From contig OY821775.1 in assembly GCA_963682175.1 (NCBI GenBank), forward strand, positions 37,322,053 to 37,386,052: a stretch of 64,000 nucleotides of DNA, given 5' to 3'. The DNA is from Triglochin maritima (taxonomy: Eukaryota; Streptophyta; Magnoliopsida; Alismatales; Juncaginaceae). Both the position numbers and the translations under genes were made by a program. The notes under the pieces are model-generated. The model was not told the origin of the DNA, ran no database searches, and was given only the letters and a program-made list of their open reading frames with translations. Positions 19,669-31,881 of the stretch are shown here, piece by piece (within the stretch, counting starts at the first letter, position 1; every line of letters starts with the position of its first letter).

Positions 19669-21288
19669 CCCACTCTTGAGGTTCCCATTTGATGTCTTTT
19701 GACAAATGAAGATGGGAACTTATGTTTGTACATAGTTATATAAAAAAAAGAAAAAAAAAGAAAAAAGAAAAAAGAAAAAAAAAGAGTTCAATAAAAGACT
19801 CCTTCAGTGAGCATCGATTGTTGTGAGCCCCAACCCTTGTGTATTTGGGCTCCATTTCTTTCACGTATTTGTATCCCTTCTTTAGCTTCTCACAGGTTTT
19901 GAAGGAATTTGGGTTGTGTCCATCAACATGACCTTGAACTTCCCTTTGTACTTCACGTTGGTGAGATCTAATCTTTTTCATGCATAGCTCCATGTAGTAT
20001 ATTGCTCGCATTCATTGAGGACAATGCATGAAGTAGGTGTGGGGGGTGTTTTACGTGTGTACATAGTCGAGTCTTTTCTTTTGATTTTGTTTTCTTTTGT
20101 TTGCATTTTTAGGGTCATGTTAGTGTGCTGCATTTAATATCGATATATCTGCTTGCCATGATCCTTGGGTGACTTGTCTTCTTTTGCTTGCCTAGTACTT
20201 CAAAATTTTCACATTTCTTTCAAAATCTTCATGTGTTTTCGAAAGAAAATGTTTTGTGGGTTTTGCGTGTGTTTAGCATGTGCAAAGCCGTTGAGAGGCA
20301 AAGTAAAAAGAAAGCTCCCAAAATTGTCTTGAACTTGATGCATTAGGATATCTAGTACGTGGCTTTAGGATTTATCGAGTCGTTAGGATGCACCCCAGTT
20401 TTCCCATGGGGGTGAGTAATCATAGGGTTTCAGTGCTCAAACATTTAATGAAGTCCACCCTGAACCTAGTGAGTCAGTAATTCGTGTCTGTTAACTTAAG
20501 GAAGTTTGTTGTAGTCAAGGACCCTCTTAATCTTGTTGTGAGACATTAGTGTAGGGGTTTTGGTTCATGTGTAGATAAGAAATAAGTGAGTAGATGTTCT
20601 CTCTTCTCGCACGGCTCCTATCACTCGGGAAAGTAGGTCTGAGGGGACTTTGTGCCTGGTGTTTTCGAGTCATCTGACTTGGGATGCGCCGACTGAACTC
20701 CCGTTACACGGGTGGTAGGGATTGCCCTATGTGGAGATGTGGGGAAAGGTGTATGTGATAGTGTAAGTCCTCATGGGCAATGATGCACGGAACCTGACCC
20801 TGGGAGAATGAAGCTCGAACTAATAAAAAGAAAAAGAAAAAAAAAGTGAAAAGAAACAAAAAGAAAAAAAATATGATAATGCAAATAAGAACCTTAATGG
20901 ACTTTACACTTTGTAGCACTTGAGGATGTTGAGGTTGTCCATGTCTTTCACATAATTCCTTATTTAACTTGCACGAATGGTTCATTAGGGTAGAGGTGTG
21001 GACTGATCACCTATATAGAGTCGGCCCGTAGCATTACCGCGTCCATTGATCGACAAAATATTTCCAACGAGTCGAGGTCTAGATTGAATAATGCATCTTG
21101 TTCGGATTTTGTGGGTATATCCGCTGAAAACCCTCAGGAGACAACACTCCTCCTCCTTGGCAACAAAGAGGTTTAACGGCTTGTTGCACGTGCTAAGTGC
21201 AACCGTGATTCCTACGAAAGTGAGTTAGGATTTCTTGTTTCTCGTTTGTTTTTCTCTTTCTTTGTTTTGCTCGAGACTAGCAAAAACT
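19669..21288 (+). other. E2 3' non-coding region
   Basis: Same conserved region as in E1: A-rich tracts at 19741-19786 and 20824-20873 and an internal polypurine tract at 20030-20046. No convincing ORF. Confidence 0.7.
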
Positions 21289-21304
21289 TAGGTGTGGGGG
21301 TATT
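21289..21304 (+). other. E2 polypurine tract
   Basis: TAGGTGTGGGGGTATT immediately before the 3' LTR. Confidence 0.75.
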
Positions 21305-22799
21305 TGATTGACATCATTTCATGCTCATATTTGTATCTTATATCCATTATCTTACACCTACGCAATGCTACGTGACGAGTTTTATGTTTAGTTTTCAGGA
21401 ATAAAGAGGTTTGAAGAGAATAGGCATGAAAGGACCCAAAAGCTGGGAAAAAGGACTGAATGGTGAGATCTAGGGACCTAGATGCAAGGGAGAAGGACCT
21501 GAATGTAAGACAGAAGGACCTAAGAGCAAAACAGAATACTCCACACCATCATGGGGAGTATTTTACCAATTCTATTCGGGTCGGAGCTCCAACAAGTCGA
21601 GTAACCGCATCAAAGACCAACAATACCAGAAAGCAAAGCTCACAACAAATTCCAACACGATCCGACAATTTTGGACCGCCAATTGGCGGTCTTGGACCGC
21701 TAATTGGCGGTCCATATTGCTCAGGATCCGTCGAAATTTCTCCTGGACTTGTATTAATGTTCGTTTAGGATATTTTTGGTATTGGTTTAGTCCCACATCG
21801 GGGGATTGTCCCCGATTAGCTTTTTCCATGCTTATAAATAGAACTCTTCACCTTCCATTGTAATTACCCATTGTTTGGTGGCATTCTCTCTACTAAGGAG
21901 TGAGCCTTGAAGCAATAACTCAAGGTGGAGAAGGATGCTACCTTCAATGTGAGTCATTGTTAATAAAAGTTTATTTGTTTCTTTTAATCTTGTTTTGTTA
22001 TGTTGTTTGTTTTGTGTGGGTTGTTTTACTTTGTTTAATTTCTTGTTTAGTAATTTTAATATCTTAGTTAAATGTTTTCTTTACTTAGTCTAATCAGTAG
22101 TGTAATGAGTAGTGAGTAGTTCCATCCCCATTTGGGGGGTGGAGTAATATGTGATATAATTATGTAGTGTATTAAGTGTGTGTTATTTTTATCCATTGAG
22201 CTTTATATGATTTCCATAACCATCTAATGGGTCTGCACTCTTATCTTTGATATGCTAATGCTCTTGAATGAAGCTTAGCTTATGCTTTGATTAGTGGACC
22301 TATTTTATGGGGAATGATAAGGTTAGGATATGGATGAAGTTAATATTGGAAACACAATTTGTAATGTATGTGCTCTTGTTGCCTTTACCTTAGCTAATGT
22401 CTTGTATGTTTTAATGATGTAGTGAAATCTTAATTCATGTAGAGGCATAGTAGGGTATAGTCTTTATACTTGAGTTCATGTAGCTTCATTCCAATTATTG
22501 TCTTGTATGTTTTAATGATGTAGTCTTATCTTAATTCATGTAGAGGCAAAGTTGGATGTAGTTTTATGATTTCATGCACTACATGTTGTGAGGAGCTTAA
22601 TGAACACACACACACTTCTTTATGTTCACATTATTTCTCTACCCCCTTTGGGGTTTAGTTTTATTGCTTATCTTCATTTCCTTTTGCATTCTAGTTTAGC
22701 ATTGTAGTGTAGTTTAGTGTAACCAACCTTTCTTCCCTTTCTTTACCTCTCGCATTCGCACAAACCAAGTGTCGACACACCTCCCAGTGGACGACCCGT
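21305..22799 (+). repeat. E2 3' LTR (B-type, 3' truncated)
   Basis: Nearly identical to 16026-17512; USE 21790-21800 and TATA 21833-21840. It stops at GACCCGT and jumps into the Gag tail of E3. Confidence 0.85.
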
Positions 22800-23066
22800 C
22801 TGCTGCATCCATCGAATGAGCTTGAGGAACTCATTCCGATGCACCCGCCTATTGGTTGGAGGGTTTTCTTCGATGAGCAATTAAACCCTAGTGAGGCAAC
22901 GCAACTTCATTCTTTGTTGCCCACACCCGACCAATATCATGAGGGGTTCGAGCCTTTCAGCTTTGACCTTTCACCCCGCATGACACCTCAGAGTACCAGT
23001 GGAGTTTGCCCATCTCGGCAAGTCTCTGGTCCTCAAAACATGATGTTCTCATTTGATGTTCCTTGA
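22800..23066 (+). pseudogene. E3 Gag-protease C-terminal fragment
   Basis: LLHPSNELEELIPMHPPIGW through MMFSFDVP, about 93% identical to the last 85-90 residues of the E1 polyprotein, including the RT-like GWRVFFDEQLNP segment. Everything upstream is missing at the junction with the E2 LTR. Confidence 0.85.
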
Positions 23067-24663
23067 CCAAATGATTATGAGAATATCTTGGTTGATGTGT
23101 ATATCTTGTAAAAAAAAAAAGAAAAAAAAGAAAAAAAAGAAAAAAAGAAAAAAAAAGAAAAAAAGTGTGTAATAAAAGACTCCTTCAGTGAGCATCGATT
23201 GTTGTGGGCCCCAACCCTTGTGTACTTGGGCCCAATCTCTTCACGTATTTATCTCCCTTCTTCAGCTTCTCACAAGTTTTGAAGGAATTTGGGTTTGTGT
23301 CCATCAACATGACCCTGAACGTCCCTTTGTACTTCATGTTGGTGAGATCTTTCCTTTTTCATGCATGTATCCATGTAGTATCTTGTTCACATTCATTGAG
23401 GACAATGCATGAAGTAGGTGTGGGGGGGTGTTTTACGTGTGTACATAGTCGAGTCTTTCTCCTTTGGTTTTATTTTCTTTTGTTTGTACTGCTAGGGTTA
23501 TGTTAGTGTGCCGCATTTAACATTGATATATCTGCTTGCCATGATCCTTGGGTGACTTGTCTTCTTTTGCTTGCCGAGTGCTTTAAAATTTTCACATTTC
23601 TTTCAAAATCTTCATGTGTTTGCGAAAGAAAATGTTTTTGTGGGTTTTGCGTGTGTTTAGTATGTGCAAAACCGTTGAGAGGCAAAGTAAAAAGAAAGCT
23701 CCCAAAATTGTCTTGAACTTGATGCATTAGGATTTCTAGTTTACTGGCTTTAGGACTTATCGAGTCGTTAGGATGCACCCCGGTTTTCCCTTGGGGGGGC
23801 GTGTAATCATAGGGTTTCAGTACTCAAACATTTAAAGAAGTCCACCCTGAACCTAGTGAGTAAATAATTCGTGTCTGTTAGTATAAGGAAGTTTGTCGTA
23901 GTCAAGGGCCCTTAATCTCTTTTTGTGAAACTTAAGTGTAGGGGTTTTGGTTCCCATGTAGATAAATAAATAAGTGGTGTTCTCTTTTCTCGCACGGCTC
24001 CTATCACTCGGGAAAGTAGGTCTGAGGGGACTTTGTGCCTGGTGCTTTCGAGTCATCTGACTTGGGATGCGCCGACCGAACTCCCGTTACACGGGTGGTA
24101 GGGATCGCCCTATGTGGAGATTTGGGGGAAGGTGTACGTGATAGTGTAAGTCCTCATAGGCAATGATGCACGAAACCTGATCCTGAGAGAATCAAACACC
24201 AACCAATAAAATGCTCCAATGAAAAAGAAGAAAAAGAAAAAAAAAAGAAAAAAAAGTCAAATAAGAACCAAAATGGACTTTACACATTGTATCACATTCA
24301 GAAGTTAAGGTTGCCCATGTCTTTCACTTAAGTCCTTGACTAACTCTCACGAATAACTCATTAGGCTAGGTGTGTGGACCGATTACATATATAGAGTCGA
24401 CCCGTAGTATTACCGCATCCCATGATCGACAAAATAAGTCCAACGAGTCGTGTAGCTAGATTGATTAACGCATCTTGTTCGGATTTTGTGGGTGTATCCG
24501 CTGAAAACCCTCAGGAGAGAACACTCCTCCTCCTTGGCGACAAGGAGGTTTAATGGCTTGTTGCACGTGCTAAGTGCAACCGTGATTCCTACGAAAGTGA
24601 GTTAGGATTTCTTGTTTTTCGTTTGCTTTTCTCTTTCTTTGTTTTGCTCGGGACTAGCAAAAG
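23067..24663 (+). other. E3 3' non-coding region
   Basis: A-rich tracts at 23110-23167 and 24220-24258; internal polypurine tract at 23411-23429. Closely matches the E1 region in inverse orientation. Confidence 0.75.
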
Positions 24664-24680
24664 TTAGGTGTGGGGGTATT

Positions 24681-26094
24681 TGATTGACATCATTTCATGC
24701 TCATATTTGTATCTTATATCCATTATCTTTCACCTAAACAATGCTATGTCACGAGTTTTATGTTTAGTTTTCAGGAATAAATAGGTTTGAAGAGATGAAA
24801 CATAAAAGGACCCAAAAGCTGGGAAAAAGGACTGGATTGTGAGATCTGGGGACCAAGATGAAAGGGAGAAGGACCTGAACGCAAGACAGAAGGACCTAAG
24901 AGCAAAACAAAATACTCCACACCATCATGGGGAGTATTTTAGCAATTGGATTCGGGTCGGAGCTCCAATAAACAAAGTAGATGCATCCAAGACCACCAAA
25001 TACACCAAGCAAAGCCCAGAACAAGATTCAACTCGATCCGGAAAATTTGGACCGCCAATTGGCGGTCCAAGACCGCCAATTGGCGGTCACTTTGGGCCCC
25101 AATCCACCAAGTTTTCTCCTGGACGTGTATTAATGTTTGTTTAGGCTATTTTTGGTATTGGTTTAGTCCCACATCGGGGGATTGTCCCGGATTAGCTTTT
25201 TCCATGCCTATAAATAGAACTCTTCACCTCCTATTGTAATCACTCCATATTTTAAGTGGCTATTCTTCCTACTAGAAGTGAGGCCTTGAAGCACACACTA
25301 AAGTAGGAGGATGCTACTTTTAATGTGAGTCATTTTTATCAATAAAGTTTTGTGTTTCTTTCATTGTTTGTTTATGCTTCTTTTTATTGTTTGTGCATGT
25401 TTTAGTTTAATCGTCTTTTATTTCTAGCTTAGTTTTAATATGCTTTCTTTGCTTAGTTTAATAATTAGTGTAATGTTTAGTGAGTAGTTCCATCCCCTTT
25501 GGGGGGTGGAGTAGATGTACATACATGCATTAGAGAATGGGATGAATGCTTTAATTTCAATGTGTTGATTAAACATGAATGTATGCTTGCTTGTTTAGGA
25601 TAGAATTTATAACTTGATGAGTTTTGCCAAAATGATTAGACACCTCTCATGCTTGTTTAGGTTCTGAAATAAACACCTTGCATATGTAAATGTTAATCAA
25701 CTAAGTTGGTGAATAGATTGATAGGTTTTGCCACACATTTAGACACTTCCTATGCTTGATAAACACCACCTTCATGTGCATAAAGAATGTATTCTACACC
25801 CACCTCTTTGCATGTGTGCACTCACTCCACCCCTTAGGGGTTTTTCCATTCCTGAAATTCCAGCATTCTTGTTTTGTTCTTAGCTTAGTTCTTATTTCAT
25901 CGTTTGTTTGCTTCTTTCACCTTTCATACTTCTTAGCGTAGTGTAGCGTAGGTTAGCATAAACATCTTTCTCCCCCTATTTTTGCCACTTGATTTCGTAC
26001 AAGCGAGAGACTACTCACCTCCCTGAGGACGACCCGTACTTGTCACCGCTTCATCGCGGCCGTGCACTTGCGGTTTAAATTAAAACGTTCAACA
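24681..26094 (+). repeat. E3 LTR (A-type, 1414 bp)
   Basis: TGATTGACATC to CGTTCAACA. USE 25166-25176, TATA 25209-25216, two GC palindromes at about 25050-25088, U3 ORF spanning 24839-25144. Confidence 0.88.
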
Positions 26095-26097
26095 AGT

Positions 26098-26248
26098 TTT
26101 TGCTCTTTCTTTTTCCATGGATTTGTGTCTTTGGAACTGATAGATATATGTATATCCATGTTTTCGACGTATAATAGATTCATTTGTCACATTAGGAATA
26201 TCAACCTGAGTATGTGTATTTACAGCAGGTATATGTGACTTAGTGACT
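26098..26248. repeat. 151-bp direct duplication, right copy
   Basis: Second copy of 7286-7436 (150/151). It continues without break into the rest of the R1 copia to the right. Confidence 0.9.
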
Positions 26249-27249
26249 CTTTTAATATCAGTGAATGCATTAGGCAGTTCATTTGCAATTCTTTGTAAAT
26301 GTATATTCTTTTGAACTTCAAGTTCACATTGACTTGTTCGAGGGTCTCGAATTGACGATGCATTCCATGTCACTTCTTTGTTTTCTAGTTTTTCTCCCCT
26401 TAAGATTGGGAATTCATTCTCATTGACAATCAGCAAACCGTGGTGTGAAAATATTACCAGTTAACGACTCTAAATATTTTATGATTGATGGAGAACCAAA
26501 ACCAATATATATTCTCAATTTTCTTTGAGGTCCCGTCTTTGTACGTTGTGGTGGTGCAATTGGTACATAAACGCCACAACCAAAAACCTTTAGATGAGAC
26601 AGATTTGGTTCTCTACCGGAGACCAATTGTAAAGGAGAGTATTTATCAAAAGCAGTTGGTCTTACTATTATAAGTGCAACAACATGTAAAATGACATGTC
26701 CCCAGGCAGATGATGGTAATTTAGATCTCATTAGCAATGGTCTAGCAATTAATTGTAATCTCTTAATCAATGATTCAGCTAGACCATTTTGTGTATGGAC
26801 ATGAACCATAGGATGCTCAATTGTGATCCGAACATATATGCAATAACCGTTAAACGTTTGAGATGTAAATTCTCCAGCATCATCAAGTCAGATTTTCTTA
26901 ATTAATTTTGCTAGAAGTCTTGCAAATGCGACATTTTGAGTACATATAAGGCAAACGTGTGACCAACGGATTGATGCATCTATCAATACCACAAAATAAC
27001 AAAATGGTCCACACGGAGGAGTAATGAGTCCACAAATATCTCCTTAGACATTTTTCCAAGGAAGCATGTTGCACATGAAAATTTCTTTGATGACGGAATA
27101 TTCAGGTTCCTTACTGTGTGTCCACTTGAATTTTCAATAATTCTTCGCATCATTATGGCACCTGGGTGACTCAATCTGTCATGCCAAACTTCAAAACTTG
27201 GATCAACTAGCTTCTGGTTAGTGATCATATTTGATTCAATATGAGTTAT
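26098..27249 (-). pseudogene. R1 pre-integrase and integrase
   Basis: From the right: MITNQKLVDPSFEVWHDRLS, then HP and CATCFLGK form the HHCC zinc-binding pre-integrase. The integrase core follows with several breaks (26820-26990), then HTQNGLAESLIKRLQLIARP with the catalytic E region, HLKVFGCGVYVPI, and the C-terminal linker towards RT. Integrase inserts element cDNA into the genome. Frameshifts and stops near 26810, 26890 and 27040 show it is inactive. Confidence 0.75.
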
Positions 27250-30152
27250 TGATTGACATCATTTCAGGCTTATATTTGTATCTTATATCCATTATCTTAC
27301 ACCTGAGCAATGCTACGTGATGAGTTTTATGTTTAGTTTTCAGAAATAAAGAGGTTTGAAGAGAAGAGCCATGAAAGGACCCAAAAGCAGGAAAAATGAC
27401 TTAATTGTGAGACCTGGGGACCAAGATGCAAGGGAGAAGGACCTGATCGTAAAACTGAAGGACCTAAGAGCAAAACAGAATACTCCACACCATCATGGGG
27501 AGTATTTTACCAATTCGAGTCGGGTCGGAGCTCCAACAAGTCAAGAAACCGCATCAAAGACCAACAATACCAGAAAGAAAAGCCCACAACAAATTCCAAC
27601 ACGATCCGAAGATTTTGGACCGCCAATTGGACCGCCAATTGGCGGTCCATATTGCTCAGGATCCGTCGAAATTTCTCCTTGACTTGTATTAATGTTCGTT
27701 TAGGCTATTTTTGGTATTGGTTTAGTCCCACATCGGGGGATTGTCCCCGATTAGCTTTTTCCATGCTTATAAATAAAACTCTTCACCTTCCATTGTAATT
27801 ACCCATTGCTTGGTGGCATTCTCTCTACCTGTGAAGGAGAGATCTCACCAACATGAAGTACAAAGGGAAGTGCAAGGTCATGTTGATGGACATAACCCGA
27901 ATTCCCTCAAAACCTGTGAGATGCTAAAGAAGGGATACAAATACGTCAAAGAATTGGGGCCCAAATACTCAAGGGTTGGGGCCCACAACAATCGATGCTC
28001 ACTGAAGGAGTCTTTTATTGTACTTCTTCTTCTTTTTTTTCTTTTTCTTTTCTTTTCTCTTTTTTTTGTTTTTTTTTTGTTTTTTTATATAACTATGTAC
28101 AAACATAAGTTCCATCTTCATTTGTCAAAATACATCAAATGGGAACCACAAGAGTGGGTCAATGCACTTGAAAAGGGAACATGACACCACGCGGGGCCAG
28201 AATACTCATGTGTGGGCCCCCTTCACAAAGACCACCAGATGAAATGAGAGGTTCGTGAATTGGACGCAAAGGCGTCTCATTCAAAGGATCAAACTGAAAG
28301 AGCTTGAACCTCTCAAGAGTTTGGGAAATATGGGGCAACGGAAGAAGAGTTTCTCCCATTGCGGAACTGAAGTTATGATCATCGATCCAAACTCTTCAAC
28401 CAACAGGTTGGTGGGTCGGAATGAGGTCAAGCACCTCGTTATGCATGTCCAACTCACCAGGAGAACAGGAAGTGGGTCTCATACCCAAGGTATCCTCAAA
28501 GGAACTCGTAATACCCTCATGAGTAATGTAGTTGTTTGATGTTCCATCATTTCCAAGATGATCAGGAACAATAGTGAGAGGCAAACTCTCATCAGGTTGT
28601 TTGAAATTGAGGGTACTAGAGAGCTCTTGCTCCACCAGAGGTGAGTCCTTAAGAGGCACAACATGAAGATCATGTGGCTCAAGGGCCATGGGACAAAAAG
28701 ATAAGGCACAATCATGTGCCGACTCATACTGAAACTGGTCCAAGTTATTCTCAATTGGAATCGAATCCTCCACTAAGTGATCGTGAATTGAAACCCCAAG
28801 TCCCTCAGACTGACTAGGAGTTGGACTTTGAAAGATTGTGCTTTGAATTTGTGGATGTGGTGGTGGTTCGATACCTTGAGTTTTTGCTTCAAGGCTCACT
28901 CCTTAGTAGAGAGAATGCCACCAAGCAATGGGTAATTACAATGGAAGGTGAAGAGTTTTATTTATAAGCATGGAAAAAGCTAATCGGGGACAATCCCCCG
29001 ATGTGGGACTAAACCAATACCAAAAATAGCCTAAACGAACATTAATACAAGTCCAGGAGAAATTTCGACGGATCCTGAGCAATATGGACCGCCAATTAGC
29101 AGTCCAAGACCGCCAATTGGCGGTCCAAAATATTCGGATCGTGTTGGAATTTGTTGTGGGCTTTTCTTTCTGGTATTGTTGGTCTTTGATGCGGTTACTT
29201 GACTTGTTGGAGCTCCGACCCGACTCGAATTGGTAAAATACTCCCCATGATGGTGTGGAGTATTCTGTTTTGCTCTTAGCTCCTTCGGTCTTACGATCAG
29301 GTCCTTCTCCCTTGCATCTTGGTCCCCAGGTCTCACAATTAAGTCCTTTTTCCTGCTTTTGGGTCCTTTCATGGCTCTTTTCTTCAAACCTCTTTATTTC
29401 TGAAAACTAAACATAAAACTCGTCACGTAGCATTGCTTAGGTGTAAGATAATGGATATAAGATACAAATATAAGCATGAAATGATGTCAATTACACTACA
29501 TGATTATATCACATATTTCTCCACCCCCAAATGGGGATGGAACTACTCACTACTCATTACACTAACTATATTAGCAAAAGAAAGCATAATACTGAAATGA
29601 AAGTTAACTAAGAAGGCAAGAAGCATTAAAGAAACATAAAAGGAAAAGAAAGACTAAACAAACATGCACAAATTAAAAGACAAGATTAAAATAAACTTGA
29701 AGAATTATTTTATTAACAAATGACTCACATTGAAGGTAGCATTCTTCTCCACCTTGAGTTTTTGCTTCAAGGCTCACTCCTTAGTAGATTTCATTCCAAT
29801 TATTGTCTTGTATGTTTTAATGATGTAGTCTTATCTTAATTCATGTTGAGGCAAAGTTGGATGTAGTTTTATGATTTCATGCACTACATTTGTGAGGAGC
29901 TTAATGAACACACACACACTTCTTTATGTTCACATTATTTCTCTACCCCCTTTGGGGTTTAGTTTTTATTGCTTCTTTTCCATTTCCATTTGCATTGTAG
30001 TGTAGTTTAGTGTAACCAACCTTTCTCTCCTTCTTTTTACCTCTCGCCTTTGAACAAACCAAGTGTCGACACACCTCCCAGTGGACGACCCGTATTTGCC
30101 ACCGCTTCAACGCGGCCGTGCACTTGCGGTTAAATATAAACGAGATCAATCA
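27250..30152 (+). mobile_element. scrambled gypsy insertion E4 with intact TSD
   Basis: Bounded by the same 5-bp repeat GTTAT (27245-27249, 30153-30157), with an LTR start TGATTGACATC at the left and an LTR end TCAATCA at the right, both plus. Inside, the order is rearranged: LTR 5' part (+, 27250-27828), E2-type 3' region and ORF tail (-, about 27835-28875), LTR 5' part (-, about 28876-29489), an internal LTR part (-, 29490-29788), then LTR 3' part (+, 29789-30152). USE 27725-27735, TATA 27768-27775. Confidence 0.8.
28159..28890 (-). pseudogene. E4 copy of the E2 short ORF, second half
   Basis: Matches the E2 ORF from the IEPPPHPQIQST segment to the end (VMFPFQVH). One Trp codon in the PVGWRVW motif has become TGA (28396-28398); the frame is otherwise open. 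The 5' half with the zinc knuckle is missing. Confidence 0.8.
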
Positions 30153-30157
30153 GTTAT

Positions 30158-30459
30158 GAATGTACTATATAACCCAGAAGAGAGAGCTTGAATTTTTTCA
30201 ACACAATTTTCTGGCCAAACACATTAGATGCAATGTGGGGATACTCAATATTATCTTCATTCACAGTCTCAATGTGATAACCATTAAGACATATATCATT
30301 AAAACTTAGTAGATTTCTTCTAGATCTACTAGAGTATAAAGCATCATTTATTGATACCTTTGTCTCATTAGGTAACAAAATAGAAGCTCTTTCGGAGCCT
30401 TCAATCAAATTGCTAGTGGCAGAAATTGTATTGACATTTGTTTTTGCTAAATGTAATTG
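30158..30459 (-). pseudogene. R1 protease/pre-integrase linker
   Basis: Minus strand: HLAKTNVNTISATSNLIEG, SERASILLPNETKVSINDAL, SRSRRNLLSFNDICLNGYHI, typical of the segment after the copia protease. It continues across the E4 insertion into the integrase at 27249. Upstream gag and protease and the 5' LTR are lost at about 30460. Confidence 0.75.
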
Positions 30460-30526
30460 GGAAAATTATTCAAAAGAGATATTAATCTAAGTTAAACTAA
30501 TTAATAAAATCCATTAGAAAGGTACA
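30460..30526. other. paralogue of the MITE target site (unoccupied)
   Basis: Matches 2262-2300 joined to 3068-3094, with a single TTAATAAAA (30501-30509) where the MITE sits in the other copy. Confidence 0.8.
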
Positions 30527-31881
30527 TGTTTAAACATTTTATTAATTACCGGAAGTGCAAAGCCGCGACGAAGCGGTGACAAGTACAGGTCAATCCATGG
30601 GGAGGTGAGTAGCCTCTGGTTTGTTAGAAATCAAGTGGCAAATAAAAGGAGAAGAGATTTGATTATGCTAAGCTAAACCACACTAAACTAGTAAGTAAGA
30701 AATGCGAAAGAAAGTAACGAAGGATTGGAAATCAAGAAGACAAACCCCTAAGGGGTGGAGTGTGTGCACATATGAAGTGAAATAAGTGATGAATGACGCA
30801 TGTATGTGTGTGTCGTGTGTGTCTCTTCATGCATAGGAAGTGTCTAAGGATGTGGCAAAACCTATCAATCCATTCACACAATGTATTGGCAATTACTACT
30901 TGATTATCATAAAATTAGGTTAAGCATGATAAGTGTCTAAAGATATGGCAAGACTCATCAAAAACCATGAACTCATGTGAATAACAAAGCTAAGCATGAG
31001 AGGTGTCAAAATCTTATGGAAAACCCATGAAAACAAAGTTTCTTCAATCAATCAAGAAAGCAACCACAAATACAAACACATAACTAACATGTAACATATT
31101 CAACAGGAAATTTCAGTCAATAAACATGAGGAAACTAAGCATGAGAATTGTCTAATTGTTGTGACAAAACCCATTAAAAATTCCCCAACATGTAGATGAT
31201 TAAAACACTCCCAATGAACATATAAACATGCAAGTCTACATTATCAAAAATTTATCAAACAACTAAACTTCACAACATATATGTACATCATCTCCACCCC
31301 ACAAAGGGGGATGGAACTACTCACTAATCATTAAGAAAAGAAAAGAAAATTAAACTAAGCATGCAAGAATTGAAAGAGACAATATGAAACTAACTAAGAA
31401 AATCTCCAGATGTGGGACTAATGAAACATTCCCAGAATAGACATAAACACATAACCCATCTCCGGGCGAAACCAGGTTGGATTCGGAGAAAAACGGACCT
31501 CTAATTGGCGGTCACTATTTCCCAGATCCGACCCATTTTCAGATATTTTCTTAAGCTCTTCAATTCTTTGCATGGGATGCACTCGGATCGGTTATTAGAG
31601 TGCCAGCCCGAATGTAATTGCCAAAATACTCCTCATGATGGTGTGGAGTTTCTTGATTTTCTCATTGGTCATTTTGGTTTACATCCGGATCCTTCCTTTT
31701 TGCATTTTAGTCCATAAGTCTCACAATTCAGTCCTTTCTCTTGCTCTTACGTCCTTTTTGTGTCTCTTCTTCTCACTTGTTTTATTCCTAAAATTTAAAC
31801 ACAAAACTCATTACGTAGCATTGCTTAGTTTAAAAATAGAGTATATAAGAAACAAATATATGCATGATATGATGTCAATCA
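30527..31881 (-). repeat. solo gypsy LTR (D-type, 1355 bp)
   Basis: Plus-strand TGTTTAAACATTT to TGTCAATCA; distant relative of the A/B/C LTRs, keeping the GCGAC-GAAGCGG module, the CCACCCC-GGGG box, a palindrome remnant near 31500 and a USE relic (31411-31421) without TATA. Flanks GTACA (30522-30526) and TTACA (31882-31886) are a one-mismatch target duplication. Confidence 0.75.

Larger units (their letters stand above)
16010..22799 (+). mobile_element. Athila-like element E2 (non-autonomous, short ORF)
   Basis: Plus orientation, head-on with E1. It starts with a polypurine-tract remnant (16010-16025), then a 5' LTR (16026-17512), leader, a 475-aa ORF, 3' non-coding region, polypurine tract (21289-21304) and 3' LTR (21305-22799). 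Both LTRs stop at the same GACCCGT position and the primer site is missing, so the ends are rearranged. LTRs are almost identical to each other. Confidence 0.8.
22800..26094 (+). mobile_element. Athila-like element E3, 3' half (E1-type)
   Basis: Plus-orientation copy of the E1 3' half: Gag tail (22800-23066), 3' non-coding region, polypurine tract (24664-24680) and an A-type LTR (24681-26094). With E1 (10740 down to 7437) it forms a 3.3-kb inverted repeat. The three bases after the LTR (AGT) could be the start of a primer-site region. Confidence 0.85.
3399..30459 (-). mobile_element. Ty1/copia element R1, fragmented by nested insertions
   Basis: A single copia element reading right to left. 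Its pieces in coding order are: protease to pre-integrase linker (30459-30158), pre-integrase and integrase (27249-26098), integrase tail and RT start (7436-7045), RT second half and RNase H (4847-3787), 3' tail and 3' LTR (3613-3399). Interruptions are a LINE fragment with loss of the RT core, an 18.7-kb gypsy block, and a 2.9-kb gypsy insertion with TSD GTTAT. The 5' LTR and gag are missing at the right edge near 30460. The same family occurs in plus orientation as R2. Confidence 0.75.
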
